Below are positions 63,044-64,000 of a stretch of 64,000 nucleotides of DNA, in pieces; position 1 is the stretch's first letter, and every line of letters starts with the position of its first letter. The notes beneath the pieces were generated by a model. The model ran no database searches, was not told where the DNA came from, and saw only the letters and a list, made by a program, of their open reading frames with translations. This DNA is from Candidatus Acidulodesulfobacterium acidiphilum. GTDB taxonomy: Bacteria > SZUA-79 > Acidulodesulfobacterales > Acidulodesulfobacteraceae. The position numbers were made by a program, and so were the translations under genes. Location: contig SHMQ01000012.1 in assembly GCA_008534395.1 (NCBI GenBank), forward strand, positions 3,824-67,823. Reading direction: 5' to 3'.

Positions 63044-64000
63044 ATGAATAAATCAAATAAATTAAATTATATATGGATTGCTTTACTGACCTTTTTCACA
63101 ATTTTTGGATTTGCGGTAAACTCTTTACTTGCAAGAGTTGCTCTCCAGAATAATATAATAAGTCCATTATGTTATAGCTTGCTGCGTCTTGGAAGCGGAG
63201 CGTTAATACTTTTTCTAATAATTTCTTATAAAAAAATTAAACTTCCAAAACCAAATTATTTATCCGCATTTGCATTATTTATATACGCATTTTGTTTTTC
63301 AATCGGCTACATTGAAGTAAGTGTTGCTGTGGGAGCGCTTTTGGTATTTTCCGCAGTTCAATTCACCATAATAGGGGATGCAATATTAATTCACAAAGAA
63401 AAGCTTTTTTTGTTTCAATGGTTAGGCGTCTTGCTTTCAATGGGTGGCTTTGTTCTGCTTGTATATAAAGGCTTGTCTGTTCCCAAAAATTTTATTGGGT
63501 ATTTTGGGGCCGTTATGATGATTATTTCTGGAATAGGCTGGGGAATTTATACATTAAAAGGTAAATTTGAAAAACAATATTTGTTAAGAACCGCATCAAA
63601 TTTCATCTATTCTTTAATTTATTTTATTCCTTTAATAATAATATTTGCGTTCTTTAAAAATGAATTTGTTGATGGGCAATATATTAATGCGCCTTATATT
63701 TATTTAAAACCGATAATTTTAGGCGTCTTATCCGGAGCAATATTTTCAGCGCTTTTTTATATGTTATGGTATAAGGTAGTAACAAAATTATCCCGTGTTT
63801 TATCATCGTCCGTTCAATTATTAACGCCTGCGATAGCGGCAGTTTTAGGCATAATATTTTTAAATGAAAAAATATCGTTAAATTTTTTTATTTCGGCTAT
63901 TTTAATATTAGGCGGCATTATATTTGTAATACTTAAAGAAAAAAAAGCGGAAGTAAAAGAAGAGACCATTGAAGATTTAGAAGAAACATTTGATAAATAA
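63044..64000 (+). CDS. EamA/DMT-family transporter
   Basis: A 318-residue inner-membrane protein with ten predicted helices in two EamA halves. The first half runs from IWIALLTFFTIFGFAVNSLLARVAL to LGVLLSMGGFVLLVYKG, and the second ends AIAAVLGIIFLNEKISLNFFISAILILGGIIFVIL, the usual C-terminal signature. The tail is acidic (KEETIEDLEETF). The stop codon is the last three bases of the window. Substrates of this family are metabolites or drugs and cannot be assigned. It may be controlled from the promoter about 240 bp upstream. Confidence 0.9.
   Translation: MNKSNKLNYIWIALLTFFTIFGFAVNSLLARVALQNNIISPLCYSLLRLGSGALILFLIISYKKIKLPKPNYLSAFALFIYAFCFSIGYIEVSVAVGALLVFSAVQFTIIGDAILIHKEKLFLFQWLGVLLSMGGFVLLVYKGLSVPKNFIGYFGAVMMIISGIGWGIYTLKGKFEKQYLLRTASNFIYSLIYFIPLIIIFAFFKNEFVDGQYINAPYIYLKPIILGVLSGAIFSALFYMLWYKVVTKLSRVLSSSVQLLTPAIAAVLGIIFLNEKISLNFFISAILILGGIIFVILKEKKAEVKEETIEDLEETFDK

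Overview
The window comes from a strongly AT-rich Gram-negative bacterium. The evidence is an RND efflux system, several lipoproteins, outer-membrane barrels, a heptose/LPS glycosyltransferase cluster, lytic transglycosylase, DapF and c-type haem proteins. GatCAB amidotransferase and the order remA-gmk-rpoZ-relA/spoT fit a deltaproteobacterial-type lineage. An acidophilic or sediment delta group is a guess; no 16S gene or phylogenetic marker search supports it here.

Region 1 (1-6.7 kb) is transport. The N-terminus of a lipoprotein leaves the left edge, divergent from an RND adaptor/pump pair. A repeat cluster follows, then two oligopeptide-type ABC permeases that are divergent instead of co-directional. 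Region 2 (6.8-26.9 kb) is core housekeeping, almost all on the + strand: a BamE-like lipoprotein, dapF, lytic transglycosylase, ligA, a YVTN beta-propeller, a UbiB-type kinase, glmU-glmS (UDP-GlcNAc synthesis), a UvrD/PcrA helicase, gatC-gatA-gatB, mtnA and ilvE. Region 3 (26.9-34.8 kb) holds a 3-methyladenine glycosylase, then an envelope polysaccharide cluster: GT2, polysaccharide deacetylase, two GT9 heptosyltransferases, another GT2-like enzyme, a GT4 enzyme and a heptose-7-phosphate kinase. Region 4 (34.8-43.3 kb) has remA, gmk, rpoZ and relA/spoT. These are followed by orphan accessory genes: a DUF2892 protein, a B12-type radical SAM enzyme, a haem-binding HAMP sensor without an output domain, and two small proteins.

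Region 5 (43.47-61.09 kb) is an integrated genomic island, the most distinctive part of the window. It starts in the 3' half of a complete tRNA-Val(GAC) gene. It has a tyrosine integrase just inside and ends in a 48-bp exact copy of the tRNA 3' end (attL 43475-43522, attR 61047-61094; about 17.6 kb). I see no capsid, tail or conjugation genes. Cargo includes a type III restriction-modification system (res-mod), a truncated vsr, and a PIN-domain protein with membrane helices beside a 609-residue multi-spanning protein. It also carries a tight five-gene operon (second tyrosine recombinase, small membrane protein, HAD hydrolase, HARE-HTH/PD-(D/E)xK nuclease, exported protein) and a surface module of two beta-barrel proteins and a lipoprotein that shares an unrecognised domain with the exported protein. 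An XRE regulator, an ORF6N protein and several palindromes near the two ends look like its control elements. Two surface genes carry single-base frameshifts. One is in an A8 tract directly after the start codon, which suggests phase variation, pseudogenisation or sequence error.

Region 6 (61.1-64 kb) beyond the island is gene-poor. It holds a frameshifted AbrB-type antitoxin, a membrane-anchored monohaem cytochrome c, a promoter overlapped by a TetR-type palindrome, and an EamA-family transporter ending at the window edge. Short repeats with the core GGTGTCAG and a second palindromic family occur in several intergenic gaps and probably belong to REP-like families spread by a transposase outside the window.
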